Notes: generated by a model not told the origin, from the letters alone. Positions 11,560 through 23,236 are shown, numbered from the stretch's first letter. The stretch is DNA of 64,000 bases from Lingula anatina (GCF_001039355.2 NW_019775484.1:137478-201477), one strand, 5' to 3'. Numbers and translations are program-made.

Positions 11560-12182
11560 GTAAGTGTCCCATCTCTACAATCATCCTTAATACTTTAGAT
11601 ACACTACATGTATCAGGCGTCAAATTTACAGTTATAAGTGCCCCAGGGCTTAAAGACTTCCCAAAAACCACTCCCTGATAAATCTTCCTGTAAAAAGAAA
11701 TCATCGATCTTTTGATTTTTACTTTCAAAAAAGGGCTTGTCAATTATCATCAATTTATGTTATCATTTTAATCAAAGACAATTGCAGTATATTCTTTTGT
11801 AAATCAATAAAGAAACACTTAATGAGATAGGAATGCAAGGTCATCCTCTCACCTTGCAAATGATCCACCCCTACTCCTAAATGAGAGTACAGGGGGTTGT
11901 AGCAGCACGCGTCTTTAAATAAATAAATAATAAAAACTGCATCAAGTTGGTGGTAAAATCTTTATTCCCATTCGGTTCCGACGAAATATTATTCCCGTGG
12001 AACTAAAATAAACATAAAACATACATGTAGTCCTACGAACACATACGCTGACATGGAAACTTCTTAAACTAACAATAATTCTGAAATTGAGTGATAAACA
12101 ACTTGTAAATCGAGACGATAACTTCAAAGTTTTGATTTCTAATAAAAATTATAAAATAATGAAAGATTAAATCTTGATTTAC

Positions 12183-12410
12183 CTCGTTTGGGGCCTAAAC
12201 CTTCTAAGAGCGTCGGACGCGTGCCGCCGTCAAGTAAAAGCTAAGTGACACTACGTGGCAGCACTATCGGATCCAATATACAAGAGAAGCGCATGCGTAG
12301 TTACTGTTACAGGGGTGTAGGAGGAGGTAAAATCATAACTACCAGTAGTGCTGTTTGTTACGGTCTCCGGGGCATACCCTTGCAGGTTAAAGATGAAGCC
12401 ATTTAAATTT
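12183..12410. promoter_or_regulatory. GC-richer promoter-like island
   Basis: In otherwise AT-rich DNA this stretch has several CpGs, an NRF1-like word gcgcatgcg (12,289-12,297), a ggatcc and minus-strand ATG candidates before a possible donor (CGAG|GTAAAT). Copy 2 at about 17,998-18,225 keeps the same elements. It could be a host first exon and promoter or a TE promoter. No gene was linked to it. Confidence 0.3.
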
Positions 12411-12540
12411 TCTTCTGAAAATACCCCATTTTCTGATGGGAAGATTGCTTCGTTTTCCTTATTTGTTACATACCGCTAGGTCACTCTGTTGTTCAGGAGG
12501 AATCTGATATGTATGTTGATGCATCATTTAATAAAATAGA

Positions 12541-12556
12541 CAGACAGACAGACAGA
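12541..12556. repeat. (CAGA)n microsatellite
   Basis: Four cagaca-type tetranucleotides; the second copy of the block (18,354-18,378) is longer and adds gata units, a length polymorphism between the copies. Confidence 0.85.
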
Positions 12557-12643
12557 CTTAATAACACTGTGATGATATTATATGTTTGATTTAGAGTGTA
12601 AAAGTTTATTTAATATGTAGCCGAGTAACACAACAAAAATCAA

Positions 12644-13570
12644 CTATATTTCAGAAGAATCAGCTTCTTTATTCCTGAATACCTGTACATACATACTAAC
12701 ATGGCAGTGCCAGTAAAATGACAAAATAATACCGTTGAGTAGGAAATTTATACTATCACTCAAACCATACTCCAATTCCACACCATACCTGTTGCTACAT
12801 ATATCCTTGACTACTTGTGCAGAACAATGACAATCCCGAATTGGCAATCTAGATAATGTATCCGCGTCAACATTTGACTTACCTGAGCCATATCTCAACT
12901 CAAAGTCGTAAGTGGCCAAACTGGCCAACCAGCGATGGCCTACAGCATCTAACTTTGCAGTAGTAAGCACATGTAAGGGGGTTATTGTCAATAATCACTA
13001 CAAGCTTGTGACCATACAGGTAGTCATGGAATTTTTGTGTCACAGCCCATTTTAGAGCAAGAAACTCCAACTTGTTAGAACAATAGTTCTGTTCATTTCG
13101 ATTCAACGCCCTGCTAGCATATGCCACTACACAATTCAATCCCCCTTGTGTTTGGCAAAGCACTGCTCCTAACCCACAGTAGCTAGCGTGGATGTACAGC
13201 TCAAACGGAATACTATAGTCTGGGTAACACAAAACTGGAGGGTTGGTAAGTTTTTGAATTAATGTTTCAAATGCCCTCTGATGCTCCTCTTTCCATTCCC
13301 AATTTCTACTTCCCTTTTTCTCTGTTCTTCTTTCATCAACTCATGTAACGATTTTGCAATCTTTGCAAAGTCTTTAACAAATTTCCGATAAAATCCAGCA
13401 AAGCCTAAAAACCGCTGCGTCTCCTTGACATTAGTAGGCACTTTCCACTCACCCAAACAACTTGTGTTTTCGGGGTCACACTCAATACCTTCACTAGACA
13501 CTACATGCCCTAAATACTTTATTTGTTTCTTTAAAAAACTGACATTTTGAAGACTTGAGTTTTAAACCTG
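12644..13570 (-). pseudogene. Ty3/gypsy pol fragment: RT thumb and RNase H, copy 1
   Basis: Minus-strand frames read in order: the end of RT (GLKLKSSKCQFF-like then LGHVVSSEGIECDPE), the RT thumb (RFLGFAGFYRKFVKDFAKIAK), and RNase H with the first catalytic-D region (ELYIHASYCGLGAVLCQ; D replaced by H), the AYASRALNRNEQNY motif, the ALKWAV helix and VVIIDNNPLT. It then enters the connection region (ADTLSRLP). Frame breaks occur near 13,250 and 12,960. Gag, protease, the RT palm with its YxDD motif and integrase are not contiguous. This is an old retrotransposon fragment. Confidence 0.85.
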
Positions 13571-13775
13571 CACCCAAAGCTAAGGCCACAATCTTGTATT
13601 TGTATAAACAAACTGAAAATGAATGACGGAAAGAATGAGTTTTTAATTACACAACAACATAAAAAGCAATTTGCACAGAATCTACAACTTGAATTACCAG
13701 TAGGCAACAATTACCACACATGAAAAATTTGGGTGTCTACTTTGATTCCACTCTCTCCATGGATATATGCCATCC

Positions 13776-14207
13776 TCACCTTTCCTCTGCCGCTTCTTGG
13801 GGAGTACAGTTCTTTTTAACAAAAGGGCATTTCACTTCTACAACACTAACACCACAACAAGAGCCATGAAAAAGGCTGTCTGGTGTTGCTGCAATGTGTG
13901 GGTTTTCTGTGGAAATGAGTAAACCACACTCTGTCAGGTAAGCATTACTATGGGCACCACTCTCCTGTGTCATAAAAGCTTCCAGTGCTACACACTCTTG
14001 GGAACGCCCCCATGTGGTTGCTTCTGAAATGAAAGCTCTCTTGATAGGGTAACAGATAGTTGTGATGAGTCTGACGATTGGGCTAACTGGATTAGTGTGG
14101 CAAATATCACCCATGTTGCTTGCTGTCACTCTGCCTGCACATAAACACTGCCAGTGTTTAATGTTAACCTGTGCTTTCGCCAAATGTTCAACTTTTTCTG
14201 CTTGCAT
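13776..14207 (-). pseudogene. YqaJ-type (PD-(D/E)XK) nuclease domain fragment, copy 1
   Basis: About 140 residues match the YqaJ viral-recombinase/lambda-exonuclease fold pattern: CAGRVTASNMGDI at the start, WGRSQECVALEAFM (conserved E helix), AATPDSLFHG (catalytic D) and VSVVEVKCPF (E-x-K) near the end. These are the metal-binding and catalytic positions of the family. In invertebrate genomes such domains are commonly carried by repetitive Mutator-like genes. No start codon is certain, the 3' part after EAAEER is missing, and one may expect a flanking intron. Copy 2 lies at 19,602-20,054. Confidence 0.75.
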
Positions 14208-14539
14208 AGCATAGCATTACATAACTTGAGGACTTCACTATAACTCACATAATGAGTGTCTCTGTTGTATAGTTCAGTTAAAATAAGAGGATACTGTCCA
14301 TTCATAATGTGGTTTGAACTGTTCAGAGTGTTCTGGCACTATTGATAAGATGGCAGGTCGAGATGTTCCTTGGCTGATTTGGGGAAAAAAAATGGTCACT
14401 CTGCTGGCAGATGTTGTAATTTTTTTTTCCAGGGAGGAGCTGTTGGTGTGTCTTCAGTTATGATAGACTGTTTAACAAAGTAATAACTAATTAGCAAATT
14501 GCTGCATAACCAGTTGAAATTTTATATTATACAAGAAAA

Positions 14540-14794
14540 CAATGTTCCATACAATAAGAAAAAGTGCATATTGTCTTCCTTTCTTCGCTTGTTTTCCTTT
14601 TCTTCCATTAATTCTGCCTATTGCCTTTTCTTTTCTTCCATCCCCTCTAGCCACCTTTGCCTGCTGTTCCATCTCCTTGGCCCACTTTCTGTGACTTTCC
14701 TCTACTTCTTTCTCCAGTGTGGCCCATTTGTCCCTATTGTCATCTTGTCTCTGAAACATTGTCTTCCCAGTCATTCTCCGTTTCCTCCTTGAGC
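14540..14794 (-). pseudogene. C-terminal exon of a Myb/SANT-like DNA-binding gene, copy 1
   Basis: After a clear acceptor (minus strand TTTCAG at 14,795-14,800) the frame reads SRRKRRMTGKTMFQRQD, then a charged helical segment (WATLEKEVEESHRKWAKEMEQ). The same design occurs at the C-termini of Myb/SANT-like proteins associated with PIF/Harbinger-type elements. This copy lacks about seven codons (EDVDRML region) present in copy 2 and has a 2-nt deletion after MEQ that changes the tail. Assignment to a specific family is inference. Confidence 0.5.
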
Positions 14795-15343
14795 CTGAAA
14801 GAAAAATCATGTGTATGAAACATTTGCAATGTACAATATAGGAGTTGGGTACCATTTTAATACTAGAAATGTTTTAGTTATATAAACATAAATCCTGTAA
14901 AAAGAATAGAATAAAATGATGTAAATATATAAAACTTTGAGGTTGGAGGTGATGAATTTAATGTGTAAACAATATCAATTCAAACAGTTCATAACATTAT
15001 AACTTTTTTTATTCTCAAACATCATGTTAACTTGATTTCTTTCTTCTAGAAACTGGATCTTTACTAATTAGCCATTTGTGTGACTAACAGAAACTGAAAG
15101 CAAGGATATCAGTATATTCCTGATGTACAGACACTGGACGTGTTCTGAATTCAATAAATAAGCTGGTATGGGACCTCCATAATGCCTGGCCTGGGTATTT
15201 TTCATTCAACTTTTTAAGATATTGCTGTACCCAGAGTGTTGAAGACAAAAAAGTAGAACAGTGATAAAAATGTGCGTGAGCTGCAGAAAAATTTTCGTTG
15301 CTCAATGCTGATATTACCAAATATATAATATCTAATAACATAC

Positions 15344-15440
15344 TTGACCCACTGCTACTAGAGGTGCTGCTGTCTGCTCATGGCCGCATAGGGGTGACCA
15401 TCAAGTGGTCTTCTTCCTCATCACCATCGTCCTCTTGAGT
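15344..15440 (-). other. Upstream exon of the Myb/SANT-like gene
   Basis: Minus strand encodes an acidic stretch (LTQEDDGDEEEDHLMVTP) followed, after an in-frame TGA, by a serine tract (ADSSTSSSSGS) that ends at a GTATGT donor (15,338-15,343). The serine run joins in phase with the SRRK exon at 14,794, giving the Ser-rich linker usual before the C-terminal helix. The TGA indicates decay or an extra intron. Copy 2 of the block has lost this exon. The intron (14,795-15,343) holds an unrecognised 85-codon open frame at 15,084-15,341. Confidence 0.4.
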
Positions 15441-15895
15441 TAAACCATGTAGATGTATTCACAGTTGAATGTAATGCCATACCTAATTGAGGTAAATCTC
15501 TATCACAAAATCTTACATTTCCTTCTACATTACATCTGATCATCTGTGTATATAATACCCATGCATCTTTCAACTTGTCCATTGGCACTTAATTGCCCTA
15601 AAACCAGTTGTTCTGAGTTGTTTGATTTCTAAAAAACTACACAAATTTCTAAATAGGCTACTTTGAAAATTTGATCCTTGATCTGTATATATCTCTTGTG
15701 GACTACCAAAAGTAACTACGAATTTTTCAAAAAATGTTTTTGCTACTAATTCATTTGTCTGATTTGGCAAAGCTACACATTTAATCCACATAGTAATCTG
15801 ATTTATTATAACCAAAATATAAGAATTCCCAAATTCACTTTATGTAAACAGTCCAAGTATATCTAAATGAATCTTTTCCTTGGAAACCCTGCATG
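15430..15895 (-). pseudogene. Ty3/gypsy integrase core fragment, copy 1
   Basis: The minus strand spans the DDE core: IHLDILGLF (first D), VVTFGSPQEIYTDQGSNFQS (second D), the LCSFLEIKQLRTTGF segment, and, after a frame shift near 15,590, NGQVERCMGI with the catalytic E. A stop lies right after LGLFT. The word VIINQITMW has N where VIxD is usual, a non-catalytic position. The piece lies upstream of the RT-RNase H piece in minus-strand order, the reverse of a normal element, so they are separate insertions or rearranged. Confidence 0.82.
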
Positions 15896-15903
15896 ATTTA
15901 ATT

Positions 15904-15982
15904 GTACCACCAGCGTTAGCGCTGGCGGTACACATGGTTTCGGTCCCGTCCGGATCGTTCCGCCTGCTCCGCCGGACGGCTA
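15904..15982. other. GC-rich double hairpin next to single N
   Basis: Two stems stand out in AT-rich DNA: 15,904-15,931 (GTACC-x-CCAGCG pairs with CGCTGG-x-GGTAC, one mismatch, TTAG loop) and 15,949-15,980 (CCGTCCGG pairs perfectly with CCGGACGG). The second is followed by cta and the N at 15,983. It is absent from the equivalent point of copy 2, where the block continues at 21,495. It resembles the end of a Helitron or another element with a terminal hairpin, but the key next base is the N. Confidence 0.5.
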
Positions 15983-16129
15983 NCAAGTTATGTTCTACAT
16001 GAATCAATCTAATTATGACATCATCATTTTTCCCTGCATCGTCACCAACTGGTCAAGTGATCTTAAAATACATTTTGGAGCATAATGGTGAACTAGTTTT
16101 GTAGGTACAGGGATCCTGATGGGTAAAAA

Positions 16130-16648
16130 ATTGCATGCATAAAAGTTAAAATTTGGAATAAAATGCATGCTCTAACAGGAAGCCAGTGTAACTGCTTAAA
16201 ATGGGTGTGATATGAGTCTCCCTGGCTGTTCGGGTTAAAAGACGTGCTGAAATATTCTGAATTCATGGCATTTTTTTATTCCTTCGTCAATACAGCCATA
16301 GAGTAAAGGGTTGCAGTAGTCTAAACAAGAGGTAATCATGGCATGAATAATTGTTGCTGCAGAAGATCCAGGTAGTTTCTAATAGCACTGATGTTTCTAA
16401 TGTTAGAAATACATGATTAAGTGATATAAGATATTGGTCTATATATTGCAACTCATTCTTTCCACGCAGTCTGTATTCCCACATGCTTCCAGAAGTGGAC
16501 TCGTGACCTGGCTGAAAGCTGTCTGTGCAGTTCGTCGTTTATAACTTCAACCTGGCCGTTGAAAGAGTCCTGATCCGCTTCTTGTTTCAGGTAACCTTTC
16601 GGGTTGAATGCACGGCGATAGAGCTAGCCCCAGTAAATGTGTACTCGT
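16130..16648. other. Insertion specific to D1 copy 2
   Basis: Copy 1 runs from gggtaaaa to the equivalent of 16,649 within about 15 bp. Copy 2 has about 520 extra bases here. The right part (16,495-16,625) is richer in G+C and on the minus strand encodes about 45 open codons (YRRAFNPKGYLKQEADQ, then HRQLSARSRVHFWK), entered after a TAG and closed by TGA. I do not recognise it. Whether this is an insertion in copy 2 or a deletion in copy 1 is not decidable here. Confidence 0.6.
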
Positions 16649-17249
16649 CCGTTACGGCTGAGGATTTCGTCGAGTAAAAACTGAATCGAACGGATGACAG
16701 GTGTGGGCTCACAGCTGAGGCGAATGTCATTTTCTTAGATTTCTGTGTTTTTGTGTGAAATCTTTCAGTTTTGTACTGATATTGTGGCATTTTTTCATTT
16801 CCTATTGTGTGCCTGTTGTTGATTTTATGTTAAATGAGATAAATATATGCAGATAAATATATATAATTAAAGAAGATGTAATCAAATTGTCCACATATTT
16901 ATATATGAGAAAAGCTAATACCTCCGCCCACTGGTCCACGCTGCATTCAACGCCAGGGCATCACTCTTCGACAAAATGTATATCTTTCTGAAATGACATT
17001 TCCAGAATTCATTTGCAGGAAATAAAGATAAAAGTCTTACAATCATGAAGGTCACTTTTGAAGCGATTTACCTTACTTGGTAAATGTTATCCATAGTAAA
17101 AACTGACAAAAACTGACCAAAAATATTTGCTCGGAAAAGATTACGTTCATTTCATAACAAAGACATGGGAAAGCATGGAAGACGGACGGCTAGAATTAAA
17201 TAAAAGCTCTTTTGTGAGTGATAATGTGTTAAATTTTTTAGAATTTGGG

Positions 17250-17374
17250 CTTTTTTTTGCCCCCTATGCCTTTTCATGAGTTGCTTCAGCTTATTAGAGT
17301 TGGAACAGCCTACTTCTGGTTGCTTCAGTATCTGTCAACGAACCCTGCCGAATCAGTTAAGACATGTTCTCTGG
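17250..17374 (+). other. Possible coding exon, copy 2
   Basis: Counterpart of 11,436-11,559: same frame, same GTAAGT donor at 17,375. A T-run expanded to eight T just upstream separates it from the preceding open segment. Conservation of the frame across copies supports a real exon only weakly, because the copies are very similar overall. Confidence 0.28.
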
Positions 17375-18479
17375 GTAAGTGTCCCATCTCTACAATCATC
17401 CTTAATACTTTAGATACACTACATGTATCAGGCGTCAAATTTACAGTTAAAAGTGCCCCAGGGCTTAAAGACTTCCCAAAAACCACTCCCTGATAAATCT
17501 TCCTGTAAAAAGAAATCATCGATCTTTTGATTTTTACTTTCAAAAAAGGGCTTTGTCAATTATCATCAATTTATGTTATCATTTTAATCGAAGACAATTG
17601 CAGTATATTCTTTTGTAAATCAATTAAGAAACACTTAATGAAATAGGAATGCAAGGTCATCCTCTCACCTTGCAAATGATCCACCCCTACTCCTAAATGA
17701 GAGTACAGGGGGTTGTAGCAGCACGCGTCTTTAAATAAATAAATAATAAAAACTGCATCAAGTTGGTGGTAAAATCTTTATTCCCATTCGGTTCCGACGA
17801 AATATTATTCCCGTGGAACTAAAATAAACATAAAACATACATGTAGTCCTACGAACACATACGCTGACATGGAAACTTCTTAAACTAACAATAATTCTGA
17901 AATTGAGTGATAAACAACTTGTAAATCGAGACGATAACTTCAAAGTTTTGATTTCTAATAAAAATAATAATATAATGAAAGATTAAATCTTGATTTACCT
18001 CGTTTGGGGCCTAAACCTTCTAAGAGCGTCGGACGCGTGCCGCCGTCAAGTAAAAGCTAAGTGACACTACGTGGCAGCACTATCGGATCCAATATACAAG
18101 AGAAGCGCATGCGTAGTTACTGTTACAGGGGTGTAGGAGGAGGTAAAATCATAACTACCAGTAGTGCTGTTTGTTATGGTCTCCGGGGCATACCCCTGCA
18201 GGTTAAAGATGAAGCCATTTAAATTTTCTTCTGAAAATACCCCATTTTCTGATGGGAAGATTGCTTCGTTTTCCTTATTTGTTACATACCGCTAGGTCAC
18301 TCTGTTGTTCAGGAGGAATCTGAAAATATGTTGATGCATCATTTAATAAAATAGACAGACAGACAGACAGATAGATAGACTTAATAACACTGTGATGATA
18401 TTATATGTTTGATTTAGAGTGTAAAAGTTTATTTAATATGTAGCCGAGTAACACAACAAAAATCAACTATATTTCAGAA

Positions 18480-19425
18480 GAATCAGCTTCTTTATTCCTG
18501 AATACCTGTACATACATACTAACGTGGCAGTGCCAGTAAAATGACAAAATAATACCGTTGAGTAGGAAATTTATACTATCACTCAAACCATACTCCAATT
18601 CCACACCATATACCTGTTGCTACATATATCCTTGACTACTTGTGCAGAACAATGACAATCCCGAATTGGCAATCTAGATAATGTATCCGCGTCAACGTTT
18701 GACTTACCTGAGCCATATCTCAACTCAAAGTTGTAAGTGACCAAACTGGCCAACCGGCGATGACCTACGGCATCTACTTTTGCAGTAGTAAGCACATGTA
18801 AGGGGGTTAATTATTGTCAATAATCACTACAAAACATGTGACCATACAGGTAGTCGTGGAATTTTTGTGTCATAGCCCATTTTAGAGCAAGAAACTCCAA
18901 CTTGTTAGAACAATAGTTCTGTTCATTTCGATTCTAAGCCCTGCTAGCATATGCCACTACACAATTCAATCCCCCTTGTGTTTGGCAAAGCGCTGCTCCT
19001 AACCCACAGCAGCTAGCATGGATGTACAGCTCAAACAGAATACTATAGTCTGGGTAACACAAAATTGGAGGGTTGGTAAGTTTTTGAATTAATGTTTCAA
19101 ACGCCCTCTGATGCTCCTCTTTCCATTCCCAATATCTACTTCCTTTTTTTCTCTGTTCTTCTTTCGTCAACTCATGTAACGGTTTTGCAATCTTTGCAAA
19201 GTCTTTAACAAATTTCCGATAAAATCCGGCAAAGCCTAAAAACCGCTGCTTCTCCTTGACATTAGTAGGCACTTTCCACTCACCCAAACAACTTGTGTTT
19301 TCGGGGTCACACTCAATACCTTCACTAGACACTACATGCCCTAAATACCTTGTTTCTTTAAAAAACTGACATTTTGAAGACTTGAGTTTTAAACCTGCAC
19401 CCAAGGCTAAGGCCGCAATCTTGTA
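18480..19425 (-). pseudogene. Ty3/gypsy RT thumb and RNase H, copy 2
   Basis: Same content as 12,644-13,570, with a longer uninterrupted frame (18,934-19,404) from GAGLKLKSSKCQFFKETRYLG through the thumb to AYASRA, where a TAG replaces the Leu codon. The RNase H first motif again reads ELYIHAS rather than the usual D. A frame change near 18,810 separates the DTLSRLP part. Not functional. Confidence 0.85.
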
Positions 19426-19601
19426 TTTGTATAAACAAACTGAAAATTAATGACGGAAAGAATGAGTTTTTAATTATACAACCATATAAAAAGCAATTTG
19501 CACAGAATCTACAACTTCAATTACCAGTAGGCAACAATTACCACACACAATTCAAAGGGTGTCTACTTTGATTCCACTCTCTCCATGGATATATGCCATC
19601 C

Positions 19602-20054
19602 TTACCTTTCCTCTGCCGCTTCTTGGGGAGTACAGTTCTTTTTAACAAAAGGGCATTTTACTTCTACAACACTAACACCACAAGAAGAGCCATGAACAAG
19701 GCTGTCTGGTGTTGCTGCAATGTGTGGGTTTTCTGTGGAAATGAGTAAACAACACTCTGTCAGGTAAGCATTACTATGGGCAACACTCTCCTGTGTCATA
19801 AAAGCTTCCAGTGCTTCACACTCTTGGGAACGCCCCCATGTGGTTGCTTCTGAAGTGAAAGATCTCTTAATGGGGTAACAGATAGTTGTGATGAGTCTGA
19901 CGATTGGGCTAACTGGATTAGTGTGGCAAATATCACCCATGTTGCTTGCTGTCACTCTGCCTACACAGAAACACTGCCAGTGTTTAATGTTAACCTGTGC
20001 TTTTGTCAAATGTTCAACTTTTTCTGCTTTGGTTGTAGTTACAGAAATATTCAT
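19602..20054 (-). pseudogene. YqaJ-type nuclease domain fragment, copy 2
   Basis: Same domain as at 13,776-14,207 with about 150 open codons. The order is GRVTASNMGDICHTNP, WGRSQECEALEAFMTQE, AATPDSLVHG and VVEVKCPFVKKNCTP. The acid in the first helix, the D of ATPD and the E-x-K of VEVKCP are all present, so the catalytic site looks intact even though the gene is not complete. Confidence 0.77.
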
Positions 20055-20454
20055 AGCATCACATAACTTGAGGACTTCACTATAACTCGCATAATAAGTG
20101 TCTCAGTTGTATTGTTCAGTTAAAACAAGAGGATACTGTCTATTCATAACATTTTGTTTGAACTGTTCAGTGTTCTGGCACTATTGATAAGATGGCAGGT
20201 CGGGATGTTCCTTGGCTGATTTTGGAAAAAAAATGGTCACTCTGCTGGCGGAAGGTGATGTTGTAATTTTTTTTTCCAGGGAGGAGCTGTTGGTGTGTCT
20301 TCAGTAATGATAGACTGTTTAACAAAGTAATAACTAATTAGCAAATTGCTGCATAACCAGTTGAAATTTTATATTAAACAAGAAAACAATGTTCCATACA
20401 ATAAGAAAAAGTGCATATTGTCTTCCTTTCTTCGCTTGTTTTCCTTTTCTTCCA

Positions 20455-20663
20455 TTAATTCTGCCCATTGCCTTTTTTTTCTTCCATCCCCTCTAGCCAC
20501 CTTTGCCTGCTTTGTTCCATCTCCTTGGCCCACTTTCTATGACTTTCCTCTACTTCTTTCTCCAGTGTGGCCCATTTGTCCCTATCGTCATCTTGTCTCT
20601 GAAACATTGTCTTGAGCATCCTGTCAACATCCTCCCCAGTCACTTTCTGTTTCCTCCTAGAGC
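20455..20663 (-). pseudogene. Myb/SANT-like gene C-terminal exon, copy 2
   Basis: Acceptor CTTTCAG at 20,664-20,670, then SRRKQKVTGEDVDRMLKTMF and the charged helix ending EQSRQRWLEGMEEKKGNGQN and a stop at 20,455. This copy has the full EDVDRMLK segment missing from copy 1. It encodes a C-terminal coiled-coil-like helix. The DNA-binding domain would lie in upstream exons not seen here. Confidence 0.5.
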
Positions 20664-21047
20664 CTGAAAGAAAAAATCATGTGTATGAAACATTTGCAAG
20701 GTACAATATAGGAGTTAAGTACCATTTTAATACTAGAAATGTTTTAGTTATATAAACATAAATAACTTGAATCCTGTAAAAAGAATAAAATAAAATGATG
20801 TAAATATATAAAACTTTGAAGTTGGAGGCGATGAACTTAATGTGTAAACAATATCAATTCAAACAGTTCATAGCATTATAACTTTTTTAGGGAAACTGGT
20901 CTGCCCAAAATGCGTAAAGAAATAGTGTTATCTTACCATGTTGTTTGGAAAACTTCTTTTTCCTCTGACTACACGTCTTCTCTCCTGTTCACCTAAAGCT
21001 TAAAATGACCACTCCGCTTCGCTTCTAGCACCACTACATGTTACACT

Positions 21048-21516
21048 TCAGGCACAATTAATTCTGACCAATGCTGATCTCCTCCGGTACCCTTTATTGA
21101 GGTAGATTTCTATCTCAAAACCCACATTTCCTTCTACATTACATCTAATCATCTGTGTAATAATACCCATGCATCTTTCAACTTGTCCCTTAGCACTTGC
21201 CCTACAACCAGTTGTTCTAAGTTGTTTGATTTCTAAAAAACTACACAAATTTCTAAATAGGCTATTTTGAAAACTTGATCTGTATATAAATATTTCTTGT
21301 GGACAACCAAAAGTAACTGAATTTTTCAAAAAATGCTTTTGCTACTAATTCATTTGTCTGATTTGGCAAAGCTACACATTCTATTGACATAGTAAACTGA
21401 TTTATTATAACCAAAATATAAGAATTCCCAAATTCACTTTGTGTAAACAGTCCAAGTATATCAAAATGAAAATTGGAAATCCTACATGATGTAATTTCGT
21501 TTTGGCTTTTAGTCAA
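21048..21516 (-). pseudogene. Ty3/gypsy integrase core fragment, copy 2
   Basis: Counterpart of 15,430-15,895. It includes FDILGLFTQSEFGNSYILVI, TFGCPQEIF, NLCSFLEIKQLRTTG and KGQVERCMGI. The second catalytic-D region (TDQG in copy 1) is lost by a small deletion with a frame change near 21,285. Similarity ends at about 21,495 where block D2 begins. Confidence 0.8.
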
Positions 21517-22649
21517 ACAGTGCTATGCTTGTTTTTATTCTAAAGTTCACACGAACTTACATACTATTTATTCCATGCCACTTGAATGATTGTTTAAGTT
21601 TTTGCAAAATGACCAGCTGTTTTTGAATCATGAGAGAAAAATAAAACTTCATTGACTAAATCTTTTGGTGCAATTAAACAGTTTTCTCAACAAATTGAGG
21701 AATATGATCTCGTAGTGGTAATTTATGTAGTCAGATGACTCAGATTCAAGGATCCCAGGTGATACTGTGGACGCTGTCTATTACATGTAATATAAGCCAA
21801 CGATATTAAAATATTTCAGCCAGTATATAAAAGAAAATTGAAAATATGCACCAAATATCTTTTGGCATACTAAATCAGAATCAAGTTATAGCTCTATCTA
21901 TGGAGAATTTACCCATATGACCAAAAAAAAAAAAAATCAAAGATGGATGCCAATTTATGGTTATATTATTTAACAGTATTTGCTATAAAGAGTTTGCCAT
22001 AACTATCTCTATTAGACATTTTTCCAATCATATGGAGTCTTTGTCCTTGTAATTAATAAAGAGGCATATAAGGACTCTAACATTTGAGGTAAATACATAT
22101 TGTACCTCAGCGTTGCCATCCAATAATGTAAACTGATTCATTTACTATACCACAAAATGGCCATGTTGCATCATGACCTGAGTTGAAACACAAATAGTGC
22201 TGTTGGTTTTACTTGGTCAAAGCTGCTGCAGATAACATTGAATACATGCCTGTAGGGATTTTCCTTGCACACATGATTTTTTTTTACTCCTGGAATTTCA
22301 GGAATTTTTACTGAACTCTGATGGAACCTAAGGTGGCCCAGGATCCCAGCTGATTGAGTGTATTGTCCTATAATGTATTTTCTGAGATTAATAAAAAAAG
22401 ATTTTTTAAAAATGGCTGCCTTGCCAAACTTGCGTGCCTATATGGCAACTCTGTGGTAATCAATTATCTTATAACACCCAGCTCAGCATGGCATGGCATG
22501 TTGTCCTTTTCACTGTACATTACAATCAGGCACCAAACAGTAACCAATGGACAGCACTGAAGTCAAAAAGACCTTTGTGTTTAGGCTAGTTGCAATCTTA
22601 CATCTTTGATGTCAAAAAAGAATAAGTTTCTGTTGTATCTTATAGTTCT

Positions 22650-22686
22650 TGGGGGGGGGGGGGCATTTCAGTTTTTTTTTTTTTTT
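22650..22686. repeat. G-run plus T-run homopolymer pair
   Basis: About 13 G, then gcatttcag, then about 15 T. The same arrangement occurs in the second copy (27,230-27,266), with nearly the same lengths. Confidence 0.95.
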
Positions 22687-23236
22687 GCACATCCAAATAA
22701 GGGTAGGAAAATGTTGCCAACATAATCATCCAATGTGTTGCCACTGGCAGGAAGACTGTGGACAATGGTTGCACCATGTAGCACCTCACATTTATGAGGT
22801 GGAGGTGAATTTGGCTGCTCAAATGGCTCAGAAGTTTTTAGCAGATACAACTTAATGCATGGCATGCTGGTAAATTGAAGGAGGGAATGACTGGTCCACC
22901 AGAAAATTCCCAGAAGTCTCAATCACAGTTTTGTATTTGGATATACAACTGACACAATGGTCTTGTTATTCTGTACAAATTTAAGTCTGTAAACTTTCTT
23001 AAGATTTATCTTGCTATTGCATTTTCTGAGGAGTGATAAAGAATTCCTCTGGGTAGATAAATGGACACTATGTGTCCATAGAAGAAAGCATCTAAAGAAA
23101 CTGCTGGCATTGTTTATAGCTTGTCCATCTGAAAATGTTGGGTTCTCAGTCAAATCTTAAGCTTGGCCTCTACTTCTCTTTTTACCATGTTGTTTTCCTG
23201 CTTATGGGCCTGATTGAATGGGATAGCTGAAAACAA

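Larger units (their letters stand above)
10685..15900. repeat. Large duplicated block D1, copy 1
   Basis: From ttatgttctacatgaatc (10,685) to the integrase fragment near 15,900 this block is nearly collinear with 15,984-21,500. It is interrupted by an insertion in copy 2 (16,130-16,648) and a divergent part at 15,010-15,430. Copy 2 starts immediately after a single N at 15,983. Most of the block differs by scattered substitutions and short indels, as expected of two haplotypes or a recent duplication. Confidence 0.9.
15984..21500. repeat. Large duplicated block D1, copy 2
   Basis: Collinear with 10,685-15,900. It differs by the 520-bp insertion at 16,130-16,648, the loss of the 15,010-15,430 counterpart, and scattered small changes. 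Its right end passes directly into block D2 at about 21,495 with no N. Confidence 0.9.

Noticed and set aside
11942-12127. 61-codon frame identical in both D1 copies (also 17,758-17,943)
   Set aside because: Identity reflects the recent block duplication; no splice sites, domain or codon pattern supports translation.
15904-16625. Bacterial or vector contamination
   Set aside because: GC content is raised only over short stretches and no vector or bacterial gene is recognised; listed as unresolved instead.
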